Shown here piece by piece: positions 44,589-53,717 of a stretch of 64,000 bases of DNA (its first letter is position 1; each line of letters begins with the position of its first letter). The translations under genes were made by a program, and so were the position numbers. Where the stretch lies: the NCBI GenBank assembly GCA_963668435.2, contig CAXXSC010000006.1, positions 124,001 to 188,000 on the forward strand, read 5' to 3'. Under the pieces are notes generated by a model. It made no database searches. It was not told the origin of the DNA and saw only the letters and a list, made by a program, of their open reading frames with translations. The stretch is from G963668435 sp963668435. Lineage in GTDB: Bacteria; Latescibacterota; Latescibacteria; Latescibacterales; Latescibacteraceae.

Positions 44589-45701
44589 CTATTTCACTGT
44601 CACTTTCGAGTCCTGCCTGATGCTGAATTCCTGTTTCCCGTAGCGCTTTGTCTTGACTGTCATGAACGCCTCGAAACCATCGGGCGTAAGGCGGATTTCC
44701 GGGCCCTTCACAACGCTTTTGTGGCTGTGGATGGGGTAATCCAGCTCTTCCATGCTTTTCGCATAACGGTTGTGATCGCGGAAGAAATCGCGCTGGGCAT
44801 AATAGACAGCGTGAAGCACCATGCGGGCCGGTTCTGTGGGCTCAGGCACGAAATCGACCGTGCCGGGTTTGCCCTCGGAAAACATGACATAGCCGTACTT
44901 CTCCGGACAGTGCATGCTGATCACGCCCGGCGGCGACCATATCCAGTTCTCGCCGCGCACACGGGGATTCTTGACATAGATACCGTCCACAACATCGATC
45001 TGGTACTCGACCCGTGAGAAATCGACACGCCAGTAGTCGCCCTCCCTCGGCGGGCAGGGCTTGTTGGCGTATTCCCGCAGCACATCCCAGGGAATCGCGA
45101 ACTCGCATGACCAGCTGTGGTCGCGCGAGGTAGGGTCGTTGAGCGTGCCGTAGATTTTCACCGCGGTCTTGAGCCCGGGGATTTCCCAGCTGTCATCGCG
45201 GGTGGAACCATCGCGGTAGGGATATGGCAAAAGCAGGTCCCAGACCGAATTAAGTGCATTGATCTCCAGCTCGTAATAATTGTGGTTGTCGCTGTCGGGA
45301 TCGATGAAAATCTCGAAATCGTTGTCACGGAACATGAGCGCGTCATGATAGGTCAAAGTGCCCCAGACATCATGCTCCTCCATGTCGGCGGCGAAATAGA
45401 AATACTCGTCGTCATAGGCCATTTTCGCCTGCGTGCGGAACCACGGCGTCTTTTTCCGTGTTCCCTCGATATCGGCGAAATACTCTGTCCACGGGATATG
45501 TTTCCAGCCGGGCTCGTTGATCTCGCCATCAATGGTGATTTTCGCTGGCGCGCGGTGGCAGACATAGCCCTTCGGCGCGATATCTTTCATGTTCAGCCAT
45601 TCGTTCCAGTAGGGCCGCCAGTGGCTGTACTGGGCCGAGGCTGCATTATTCATTACAAATACGGATACTATCACAGCAATGAAAAACAAACGGCGTATCA
45701 T
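44589..45701 (-). CDS. CBM9-like secreted protein 2
   Basis: About 370 residues. It has the same plan as copy 1: signal peptide (RRLFFIAVIVSVFVMNNAAS), ITIDGEINEPGWKHIPWTEY, EYFYFAADMEEHDVWGTLTY, DNDFEIFIDPDSDNHNYYEL, GLKTAVKIYGTLNDPTSRDH and SCEFAIPWDVLREYANKPC. A C-terminal YAQRDFFRDHNRYAKSMEEL helix is shared. The conserved WRVDFSRVEY and NWIWSPPGVISMHCPEKYGY match CBM9-like proteins in FCB and Planctomycetes genomes. The start at 45701 has AAAGGA 6 bases upstream; the gap to copy 3 is 52 bases. It probably acts outside the cell. Confidence 0.86.
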   Translation of the reverse strand: MIRRLFFIAVIVSVFVMNNAASAQYSHWRPYWNEWLNMKDIAPKGYVCHRAPAKITIDGEINEPGWKHIPWTEYFADIEGTRKKTPWFRTQAKMAYDDEYFYFAADMEEHDVWGTLTYHDALMFRDNDFEIFIDPDSDNHNYYELEINALNSVWDLLLPYPYRDGSTRDDSWEIPGLKTAVKIYGTLNDPTSRDHSWSCEFAIPWDVLREYANKPCPPREGDYWRVDFSRVEYQIDVVDGIYVKNPRVRGENWIWSPPGVISMHCPEKYGYVMFSEGKPGTVDFVPEPTEPARMVLHAVYYAQRDFFRDHNRYAKSMEELDYPIHSHKSVVKGPEIRLTPDGFEAFMTVKTKRYGKQEFSIRQDSKVTVK

Positions 45702-45753
45702 GGGGATTCCTTTCTTCATTGTGGAAAAGAACAGAATTCAAGTCCCTTATCCG

Positions 45754-46911
45754 TCAGTATTTCACTTCCGTGATTTCCACCAGTGAATCCTGTCTGATGC
45801 TTACCTTTTTCGCGATGCCGCCCTCTGTCATGATCGTGCAGAACGCACTGAAACCGTCCGGGGTAAGCTTGATCTCAGGCGGGCTGATAATGCTCGGGTG
45901 GGTGCCGAAATCGAGGCCGAGTTCCTCGATGCTGTCCGTGTAGCGCTTGTTCAGACGGAAATAATCGCGCTCTGTCCAGTAGATACCGTGTAGAATGTTG
46001 CGGGCAGGCTCGGTAATATCGGGCGTGAACGCGACAGTGTTCGGCGTTTCTTTCGTAAACTGGACATAGCCCCATTTTTCCGGGCAGTGCATGTTGATCA
46101 CGCCCTGTGGCGACCAGACCCAGTTGTCCTCGCGGTATCCCGGAACCTTGCGGTATTTGCCCGAGATAATCTTGCCGTCCTTTTTCTTCACATCATAGAG
46201 CTCGTGCTGCCACTCGACACGGGAAAAATTGACACGCCACTGGTCGCCCTCCACAGGCGGAGCGGGCTTGTGAGCATATTCCTCGAGCACATCCCAGGGG
46301 ATGGCGAACTCGACAGACCAGCCGCGATCTGTGTCTTTCGGATCGTTCAGGGTGCCATAAATATGCACCGCGGTCTTGAGGCCGGGGATTTCCCATGAAT
46401 TGTCGGCTTTCGTCTGATCCTTATAAGGCTTGGGCAGGAAAAGGTCCCACTCCGTATTGAGCGCGTTTATCTCGATCTCGTAGTACTCGTGATTGTCGCT
46501 ATTGGGATCGATGAAAATCTCGAAATCGTTGTCCAGGAATATGACCGCGTCATGCTCGGTGAGCGTACCCCAGACATGTGGCTCCTGAAGGTGTGCGGCG
46601 ACATAGAAATATTTGTCATCCCAGAGCATTTTCGCCTGTGTGCGGTATTTCGGCTGAGGTTTCTGCGGGCCCTCGATGTCCATGAAATACTCGGTGAACG
46701 GAGCGGTCCGCCAGGCGAGATCGTCCAGCTTGCCGTCGATCACGATCGGCGTATCAGTGTATTGGCAGACATAGCCGCGCGGGACAATCTTGCTCATTTC
46801 GCGCCACTGGTCACCCGCGAACACGTAAAATGAGGCCGATACTGCAACCGTGAAAACCAGGAGAACAAGCGCTGTCATCAACGCTGTTTTCAGATGTGGA
46901 AACTGTCTCAT
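45754..46911 (-). CDS. CBM9-like secreted protein 3
   Basis: About 385 residues, the most divergent and the first transcribed of the three. A hydrophobic leader (ALMTALVLLVFTVAVSASFYVFA) is followed by IVIDGKLDDLAWRTAPFTEY, KYFYVAAHLQEPHVWGTLTE, DNDFEIFIDPNSDNHEYYEI, WSVEFAIPWDVLEEYAHKPA and NWVWSPQGVINMHCPEKWGY. The final part (YWTERDYFRLNKRYTDS) matches the tails of copies 1 and 2. The start at 46911 has GGAGG 5 bases upstream. It probably forms the head of a three-gene operon and may carry a different ligand specificity. Confidence 0.85.
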   Translation of the reverse strand: MRQFPHLKTALMTALVLLVFTVAVSASFYVFAGDQWREMSKIVPRGYVCQYTDTPIVIDGKLDDLAWRTAPFTEYFMDIEGPQKPQPKYRTQAKMLWDDKYFYVAAHLQEPHVWGTLTEHDAVIFLDNDFEIFIDPNSDNHEYYEIEINALNTEWDLFLPKPYKDQTKADNSWEIPGLKTAVHIYGTLNDPKDTDRGWSVEFAIPWDVLEEYAHKPAPPVEGDQWRVNFSRVEWQHELYDVKKKDGKIISGKYRKVPGYREDNWVWSPQGVINMHCPEKWGYVQFTKETPNTVAFTPDITEPARNILHGIYWTERDYFRLNKRYTDSIEELGLDFGTHPSIISPPEIKLTPDGFSAFCTIMTEGGIAKKVSIRQDSLVEITEVKY

Positions 46912-47631
46912 GGGACCTCCCTGAAATATGAATGTATTGAAATACGGTGGTATCGACAAATTCTGTTGCAGACATAGACATATATGCTAAATATCTTTTA
47001 TACATACAACATTTCTGTGGTGGGTGGTAAGACTTTTTTATGTGGGAAAAGAAACTTTACGGTTTATGGCGGGAAGATGGAAGATATTTTGCCCTGAAAA
47101 GGCTATAAAACCGAGTTCCGGATTAATAAACGACAATTCAGCAACCAGAATCAAAAATATAAGACTGTCTGAACCACTGATGGCGATGATTGAATGATGG
47201 GCTATGATGAAAAAGACCGAACCCACCTCGCGCTTATAAGCCATTGATAAAAATGGGGCATACGAGCGCCCCCTCTCTTTGAAAGAGAGGGGGTCAGGGG
47301 GTGAGTTCATCCCGATGATCCCGCCCCAGCGTTCAGCCTTACAGGGCTGAACAGCGGTTCAATCTGCAAATTCCCATCAGACCAAAAAAGCATCCGCCGA
47401 TGCTGATCCCGCCCCCAGCGTTGCCGTCGCAGCTGTAACAGCGTCCCAATCTGCACAGCCCCATCTGGCATCGACAGATGACGGATACAAAAAAGTGCCC
47501 TCGGCACCTTCCCGAAAGGGGTTTGGGGGAGAACGTGAAGTGACGTTTTCCCCCAACGACTGCCAACTGGCGGTCTGAAAGACCGGCAGATTTAGTAAGT
47601 CAGTCAGAAAGGTCCGGCGGTTTCCGCGAAA
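46912..47631. repeat. Intergenic region with hairpins and hairpin-mosaic repeat, copy g
   Basis: 720 bases without a gene. A CCCCCTCTCTTTGAAAGAGAGG hairpin lies at 47269-47291 (relatives at 40993-41012 and 63152-63175). Copy g has H1 GTGCC/GGCAC at 47495-47507, box CTTCCCGAAAGGGGTTTGGG, H2 AACGT/ACGTT around GAAGTG at 47532-47547 and H3 GGTC/GACC around TGAAA at 47572-47584. The GTGCC/GGCAC pair here replaces GGGTC/GACCC elsewhere with pairing kept. Confidence 0.65.
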
Positions 47632-50600
47632 TCAGTATGCCCGGCCTGTCGAGGCTTTTTCCACGAAATTAAGGAAGAGTTTCTTCGCGGCGGCTGATTG
47701 CGGCTCATCGGAATCGAGATGGCGAAGCATGTCGAGCGTGCTCGCTATGATGACACCGTTGCCGAAAGGAATGCGGGTGACAGAAGTGAGGATCTCACCC
47801 CGATGTTCCGCGGCAAGGCCGACAACTGTCTCGTTACCCAGACGCCCGATATCGAGCCCACGGACCTGACCGCCGTAGAATATCTGGTATTCCCAACCCA
47901 TAGCCTCGGCATTCGGAAGACCGTCCAGAAGGGGGCTTTTCCCCACGAAAAGGCGGCCGCGGTTGTTGAGACGGCGGCTTCCGCGGTACTGGATCGCCTG
48001 ATACCAGTAGACATCGTCCCACTGCTCGGCCCAGGCCTCGACATTGTCAATCACCACGAGCGCGGCGCCGTTATAGACCTGCTCCATGATTGCGCGGTAG
48101 CGGGCCCGACCCATTTTCTCGAAATCGTGTTCGCCGACAAGGATATAATCGTAGCGACTTCGGTCCTCCACGAAATCCGGAAGGGTTACACCGCGCGCCT
48201 CGGACAGAAGGGCATTGATCTTACCGCTGTCATCGATCACCGCGCCCCTGCCGGAAAGCGGGCCGCCGGAACGGTAGTCGACCGAAAAGAGATCATCGTA
48301 ACCGCTGCAGATCGGGCCGCCCTTGCCCTCGATACAGGCTTTCAGCGTGTAATAGCCGTGTTCGGTCACCACAGGAAGGCGGACACCCTCGAGAAGCAGC
48401 TGGCCGTATTCCTCGCCGCCGAAGATGCTGACCTTGTGACGTTCGCTGAATACTGTTTCTCCGGAGGGCGAGATGAAATCGAGGCAAAGGGTCTGGCGGC
48501 TTTTGAGATTCTCCTCGTTGACAATGAAAATGTCCGCGACCGGCGCTGTTCCCGCGGGCATGACCTTGTCGCGGAGTTTCACCGCGATATAGAGCGGCTG
48601 GCTGTAGTAGCGGAGGATCGATGTGTCGCTGACCGGATTGCGGTAGATATCGAACATGTCGGTATGGGTCGCGGCGCTGGCGGCACCGTTGATGATGTAG
48701 GCGTCGATGATGTTCGAGACGCGGCAGTTCTCGAGCACACGGGCGTGAAAATAGAAAAGGTTCTCGCCGAGCGCCTGTGTCAGGTGATCGACAGTCGGGA
48801 AAGCTGAACGGAAATCAGCCTCGTCGAGAAAACGCTCGTAATTGCCGTACCAGTCGAGAAGCTCCCGTTCACGCCAGCCGTTGGGCTCATCGCGTTTCAC
48901 GATCTCCTGCCGGATCCGGTCGAGCTGGACCATATTCCCGAACGAGCCCTCCTCACCATAATAGAGCACCTCGTCCGGCAGCACATGACGTGTCGAATCG
49001 CCATCAACGATATTGAGCCGGAGGAAATTCTTAGGATTGCGGTAATAAATATCGCGGTAACCGGCATGGCCCCAGTGGTGCATGTCCCACCAGCCGTGGG
49101 TATGGATCGTGTCGTCGAGCGGTTTGTAGAAACTTTTCGCCGGCGAATCGGGATCGTTGATCCACGGCTCTTTTTTCGTCCGGTCACGGCCGCCGTTGTA
49201 GACGAAAATGCGGGTTTTGTCCAGCTCGCGAAGCATCGCCATATTGGCGTAATCGTCCTCGTCGGGCGCGTTGCCGTCCTCGCCCTTGAGGCTCCAGAAA
49301 AAGAGTGCCGGACTGGAACGGTCGCGCATGATAAAGCGCCTGAGATTCTCGCGACGGCTTGCCCGTGCGAACTCGTCCTGTATCGGCGCGCCTCCCGGCC
49401 CGTTAATCCGGTATCCCGAGGAACGCCCGGTGTAGAGCACGCCGAGCTCGTCGCAGAAACGCACATGGTTCGGCGGTGCGATGGCGTTGGTGACCTTGAT
49501 CGCGTTATAGCCCATGTCGATCACAAGCTGCACGTCCTTTTTCGCCATTTCCGGCGACGCATAGATGCCGTTTGAGGGCCAGAACGTGCGGTTCTTGCAG
49601 CCGCGAATGAACACCCGCCGTCCATTGAGATAGAGACGTTTGTCGCCATCTTTCTCGCCGATATCGAACCAGCGGAACCCGAACCGGCGGCTCATGCTGT
49701 CACTGATATTAGCGGCATGAAAAGTCACCTCGGCGCTGTAGAGATTAGGCTTAAGGATATCCCAGACTTTCGCCTTTGGAGCCTTGACCTCGACCGTGAA
49801 CGTCTTCTCACCGGCGGGGACATCGGCTTTGAGTGTCTTTTCCCACAGGACAACGTCACTGTCGCGGTAATCACGAATCACCACCGATAATTCACCTGAT
49901 ATTATCGCTTCAGTCATATTTACGAGAGCGACATGAATTGCGGCTTCGGTGATTTTCGGGCTGTTTTCAACATATATATCGGCAACACTGACATTATCGA
50001 GCGCCCGAAGTGTGATATCGCCGGTGATCCCGCCGAATCCGCGCACCGCGGGAATATTATAATTCCCCCAGGGGAATGTCACGTGGGCTGGCCAGCTGAA
50101 ATTGCCGACAGGATCGGTGATACGGATGTCGAGCCTGTTCTCTGTTCCAAACAAAACAGCGTCAGTGATGTCGCATTCAAACGGCGTGTTCGCGACCACA
50201 TCGTAACCAGCGAGTTTACGGTTCACATAGACCTCGGCGCGGAGATTGACACAGTCGAATGCGAGGACAATCCGTTTGCCCTCAAACTCGCTTTCGAGGG
50301 TGAATGTCCTGCTCCACCACGATACGCCGCGTGGATCGCCCGCGATCCCGACCGGATTGCCGTTCGCACCCCAGTAATGCTCCTCGACAGTGCCGGGAAC
50401 ACTGACCGTTTTCGCGGCGGCATTATCCAGCCTGTCCCAGCCGCAGGTAGGCGGATTTGAGGGGATATTCGCAAGATCGACCGGCGGCAGGAAGAGCTCG
50501 TCATCCCAGTATTCAGCCTCACGGTCCAGCCAGAGACGCCAGCAGTCGCCGGACAGGGACATCTCGAAACGTCCGGGCGCGGCGGAGGCGGTCTTAGACA

Positions 50601-50646
50601 AAATCATTATGATAATAATGACTATAACACTTTTTTGTCTGATCAT
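47632..50646 (-). CDS. Glycoside hydrolase family 2-like secreted protein
   Basis: 1004 residues. A signal peptide (IVIIIIMILSKTASAA) precedes a GH2 N-terminal jelly roll (PGTVEEHYWGANGN, RIVLAFDCVNLRAEVYVN, GFGGITGDITLRALDNVSV), an Ig-like middle (VRDYRDSDVVLWEKT), then a TIM-barrel part starting GFRWFDIGEKDGDKRLYLNG and RGCKNRTFWPSN. The expected acid/base segment (WS.GNE) reads FFWSLKGEDG, so the usual Asn-Glu pair is changed; activity may be altered or lost. A C-terminal beta-sandwich follows. GGGGAG lies 5 bases before the ATG. It probably targets exported glycans. Confidence 0.8.
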   Translation of the reverse strand: MIRQKSVIVIIIIMILSKTASAAPGRFEMSLSGDCWRLWLDREAEYWDDELFLPPVDLANIPSNPPTCGWDRLDNAAAKTVSVPGTVEEHYWGANGNPVGIAGDPRGVSWWSRTFTLESEFEGKRIVLAFDCVNLRAEVYVNRKLAGYDVVANTPFECDITDAVLFGTENRLDIRITDPVGNFSWPAHVTFPWGNYNIPAVRGFGGITGDITLRALDNVSVADIYVENSPKITEAAIHVALVNMTEAIISGELSVVIRDYRDSDVVLWEKTLKADVPAGEKTFTVEVKAPKAKVWDILKPNLYSAEVTFHAANISDSMSRRFGFRWFDIGEKDGDKRLYLNGRRVFIRGCKNRTFWPSNGIYASPEMAKKDVQLVIDMGYNAIKVTNAIAPPNHVRFCDELGVLYTGRSSGYRINGPGGAPIQDEFARASRRENLRRFIMRDRSSPALFFWSLKGEDGNAPDEDDYANMAMLRELDKTRIFVYNGGRDRTKKEPWINDPDSPAKSFYKPLDDTIHTHGWWDMHHWGHAGYRDIYYRNPKNFLRLNIVDGDSTRHVLPDEVLYYGEEGSFGNMVQLDRIRQEIVKRDEPNGWRERELLDWYGNYERFLDEADFRSAFPTVDHLTQALGENLFYFHARVLENCRVSNIIDAYIINGAASAATHTDMFDIYRNPVSDTSILRYYSQPLYIAVKLRDKVMPAGTAPVADIFIVNEENLKSRQTLCLDFISPSGETVFSERHKVSIFGGEEYGQLLLEGVRLPVVTEHGYYTLKACIEGKGGPICSGYDDLFSVDYRSGGPLSGRGAVIDDSGKINALLSEARGVTLPDFVEDRSRYDYILVGEHDFEKMGRARYRAIMEQVYNGAALVVIDNVEAWAEQWDDVYWYQAIQYRGSRRLNNRGRLFVGKSPLLDGLPNAEAMGWEYQIFYGGQVRGLDIGRLGNETVVGLAAEHRGEILTSVTRIPFGNGVIIASTLDMLRHLDSDEPQSAAAKKLFLNFVEKASTGRAY

Positions 50647-50680
50647 CTCTCTCCCCTTTTGATAGATGATAATATTTTAA

Positions 50681-51517
50681 TCAAAATTCATCCGGTGCAT
50701 ACCATATCAACTCAAGTTGAGTATCTGGAACAGCATTACGTATCACTGGTGTTGGATAGGGATCGTTCAGGCATACTACCCACGTATCAGTACCAACAGA
50801 AAGAATTAGAAGTATGTAGTCTGTACCTATACTCTGTAGACGATACTTGTAGCATATAACTGTCTGCAGAGGACCTTCCGTATCAATTGTGTATTTCTTG
50901 TGATCAGTAATTGAGCCTGATGTTCCGTAAAAAATAGGCCATAACCAGTCTCCACTACCATACCGAGCGTAAGCCCGAGCATGCTTAACAAAATCCGACC
51001 GCGCCCATTTTGGATCGGCAAGACACATTAGCTCAACACCAACTTTGCACAAAAAACGCCCCATCATCGACAAAACAAGGGGTGTTAATACAAAATGAAA
51101 TCGTTTTTTTTGCTCTCTAATATACTCCCTGATAATCTCATTGTCCTTGATGTCGATTGAAACCGATAAGTCCTCATGACATGTGAACCCCACACCGTTA
51201 TCATGAATTGGATGTATTGCTGGTAACCGACCTTTCTGCACATTAGGTTGACTGAGGTCCACATGTGGAAGCTTTCCCTTTTTCGTCCTTATACCAAGGA
51301 ACGTCCGCCAAAATGCAAAAGGAGTTTTTGCAAGAACAAAACTCTCAATTTTTGAACCAAAGTACTGATTACATTTATCACAGACTTCCCCCCGCAATAT
51401 CAAATCGTCATTCCCCAATGCCTCAGGAATAATGTGTTCATGCTTTTCGTATGGGCCAGCGGTGCTGCAAAAGAGGCAAGTTTTCACATCACATCCCAAC
51501 ATTATATAACTATGCAT
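50681..51517 (-). CDS. HNH endonuclease-like protein
   Basis: 278 residues with a zinc-bound HNH_5 (pfam14279)-like N-terminus: CLFCSTAG (residues 14-21), KHEHIIPEALGN with the HxH pair, and CDKCNQYFGSKIES. The rest (about 200 residues) has no motif I know. HNH_5 proteins of this shape are found in defence islands and beside mobile DNA. The gene is AT-richer than its neighbours. The first ATG, at 51517, has no good ribosome site; the ATG at 51502 is an alternative. It lies between a GH2-like gene and a repeat array and is on the same strand as both neighbours. Confidence 0.7.
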   Translation of the reverse strand: MHSYIMLGCDVKTCLFCSTAGPYEKHEHIIPEALGNDDLILRGEVCDKCNQYFGSKIESFVLAKTPFAFWRTFLGIRTKKGKLPHVDLSQPNVQKGRLPAIHPIHDNGVGFTCHEDLSVSIDIKDNEIIREYIREQKKRFHFVLTPLVLSMMGRFLCKVGVELMCLADPKWARSDFVKHARAYARYGSGDWLWPIFYGTSGSITDHKKYTIDTEGPLQTVICYKYRLQSIGTDYILLILSVGTDTWVVCLNDPYPTPVIRNAVPDTQLELIWYAPDEF

Positions 51518-51937
51518 AGATGATTATAGTTCTTCCATTCACTGTGAAGTAACATACAACGTCATTGAATATTTACGTCTCACTACCCGGCGTCATAGAG
51601 GCCGGATAAATCAGGGCCCGCCGATGCTGATCCCGCAATCCGGCGTTGTCCTCGAAGCGACAACAGCGATTGAAACTGAACAATTCCTTCAGAAATTAAA
51701 AGGGTCCGCCGATCCGGAACAATAAATGGATGGTTCCCCGGTGACAGTCATCGGGGCAGTCCGAAGGACTGTTCCGGGTCATTTTGCAAGTATCGCCGTC
51801 CATTGCGTGATTTACGCCGCAATCATTGGATTATTACGCTCAACTCGGGGTTTCCCATCTGGCTCAAGTTAACCGGACGCCACTGTTTCCCCGTCATTTT
51901 CTCTCTGTGCCCTCTGTGTTCTCTGTGGCTGTTTTCC
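51518..51937. repeat. Intergenic region with hairpin-mosaic repeat, copy h
   Basis: There is no gene. It has a GTTGTC/GACAAC hairpin at 51643-51663, H1 GGGTC/GATCC at 51702-51715 and H3 CAGTCC/GGACTG at 51757-51771. A low-complexity CTCTGTG-rich run occupies 51900-51935. The H0-H1-H3 order matches copy a. It sits between two minus-strand genes. Confidence 0.6.
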
Positions 51938-53386
51938 TTAAAAGAACTGCGGCCCAAGGTCGTTACGGCGATAGATATTGATGCCGAGTTTTTCGCGCCT
52001 GAGATCGCGGAAATCGACCTTTTTCACGCCGTTCTCCGCAAGAAGGTAGACCGGTATGCGCTCGATATCGTTCTCACCGACACCGCGCTCCTTTGCAATG
52101 CGCAGATAGGGCATTTCACGCGGATCGTGACCCATGAGCCATGAGGTGACCGCATCCACACGGGCGACCGACTTGCCGACCGTGAGGAAATCTGCATGGA
52201 CAGTGCCGCCCGCACCGCGCGCGAATGTGCCCTCGACCATGCTGACATAGGGTTCGGGAAGCGCCTGTACGCAGTCCATCATACGCTGTGCCCACATCTC
52301 GGAGCCGTAGAGCCATGAGCTGGCCGCGTTGTAGATATCCTGCAGGGCCTCTTTGCGGGCCTCGCCTTTCGCCGTGTCGTAGCGTTTCCGGGCAGCGAGG
52401 AAATTGTCGTAGCCGCCCGCGGCGACATATTCCTTGTAATAGCCGCCGTGGTCCCAGTGCTTGTAGCCCTCGTTAATATGGCGGACAAAGATTTTTTCCA
52501 GGTCCGGACGGAAATCCTCGTTGAAATGTTTCATGTATTTCGCCCGCCAGATATCCAGCGTACACCAGGCGTCGCAGATATGGCCGTAGCCGCGCGGCAT
52601 GATCCCCATGAGATTCTTGATGCTCAGGGTCGTGTGGCCGACCGAATGGGTGTGGGCGTGGGCGATATTGACAAAGGTGCTGTCTTTCTCGAAAACGGGA
52701 CGGTACGTCGGGAATTTCCGGGCAATGACGCCTTCGGGATTCTTGTGCCACATGATCTCGCCGCGCTTGTAGTCCTCGAAATACTGGACATGGGCCTCCA
52801 AAAGCGGCAGTTTGTGCTGATCGAGAAGTTGCTGGAACCCACTGGACACAACCTCCGGATGACGGAGCGCTCCCCGTGCGCCGATAGCATTGTTCGTACT
52901 GCCCATATCGCGGAGAACGTCGGTCATACCCACGATGAAATAGGGGTGGACATTGCCGCCGGAGGAGTCTTTCACCGATTTCGGCAGGCCGACAATATTA
53001 GGCTTGATAAACGTCTGGCCTTTCTTCTCGCCGCCTTTCCTGAATACAAGTTCCGCGGCGCGCCGTCCGAAACGTTCCATCTGATCCGGGCACTGCTCCC
53101 AGCGCCCCTCGTTGTCCTTTTTGACATCGATGTTGCCGTAGATGATAAAGACCGCGTCGGGATTGTCGAGGATCTCCTCGCGGAGGACCGGCCTGAGATT
53201 GCCTTTCTCGCCTTTCCTGAGGATTTTCTGGACATCCCTGATCTGAAGGCCGGTGCTTTTCAGTTCCTGGTTCGGCTCGTAGGTCATGTCGCGGTGCGCG
53301 GCGGTCTGTGAGAAGAGTGGTGTCGATCCCATGCCGCAGGCGACAGCGGCGGTACCGGCGGTCTTTATGAAATGACGTCGTTTCAT
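51938..53386 (-). CDS. Tat-exported DUF362 domain protein
   Basis: 482 residues. A Tat leader (MKRRHFIKTAGTAAVACGMG) precedes the DUF362 domain: TFIKPNIVGLPKSVKD, ALRHPEVVSSGFQQLLDQ, the Leu-Met-Gly strand in TTLSIKNLMGIMPRGYGH, MVEGTFARGAGGTVHADFLT and VARVDAVTSWLMGHDPREM. DUF362 proteins often carry or serve Fe-S centres, and many exported ones in Planctomycetes and FCB bacteria lie by carbohydrate genes, but their reaction is unknown. GGGGAG lies 7 bases before the ATG. It faces a divergent GH97 gene across a 331-base gap that may share regulation. Confidence 0.83.
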   Translation of the reverse strand: MKRRHFIKTAGTAAVACGMGSTPLFSQTAAHRDMTYEPNQELKSTGLQIRDVQKILRKGEKGNLRPVLREEILDNPDAVFIIYGNIDVKKDNEGRWEQCPDQMERFGRRAAELVFRKGGEKKGQTFIKPNIVGLPKSVKDSSGGNVHPYFIVGMTDVLRDMGSTNNAIGARGALRHPEVVSSGFQQLLDQHKLPLLEAHVQYFEDYKRGEIMWHKNPEGVIARKFPTYRPVFEKDSTFVNIAHAHTHSVGHTTLSIKNLMGIMPRGYGHICDAWCTLDIWRAKYMKHFNEDFRPDLEKIFVRHINEGYKHWDHGGYYKEYVAAGGYDNFLAARKRYDTAKGEARKEALQDIYNAASSWLYGSEMWAQRMMDCVQALPEPYVSMVEGTFARGAGGTVHADFLTVGKSVARVDAVTSWLMGHDPREMPYLRIAKERGVGENDIERIPVYLLAENGVKKVDFRDLRREKLGINIYRRNDLGPQFF

Positions 53387-53717
53387 GGTCAGCTCCCCGA
53401 ATTGGACATATTTGCAGGTTCATGAATGAGAACGGCAGTGATCCGCCAATTTTCCGTGCCAATATCCTGATCGGAAAAGCGTGGGCGTACCGAAAAACCA
53501 TCCCCTGTCTGACTGTTTTTACTGTCTGCTTTTCAATATGTAGTGAAAATCGCAGTCTTGTCAAAGAAAACATGGAAAAAGGCATAGAAAAACACTGTCT
53601 TTCACAAAAAGAACAGTTGTGTCGCCATACGCGCGCCACTACTTTATTATTATTCTCTCAACTGACATTCTCCTAATAAAAAACCATAACGGTAACCACA
53701 TAAGAGGAGTTTTCACC
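53387..53717. other. Divergent intergenic region, DUF362 to GH97
   Basis: A 331-base gap between divergent genes. I see no conserved repeat, clear sigma-70 promoter or palindrome. It must contain promoters for one or both genes, but I cannot place them. Confidence 0.35.

Noticed and set aside
50635..50859. A 74-codon plus-strand frame upstream of the GH2 start
   Set aside because: It is antisense to the end of the HNH gene and lacks any domain.
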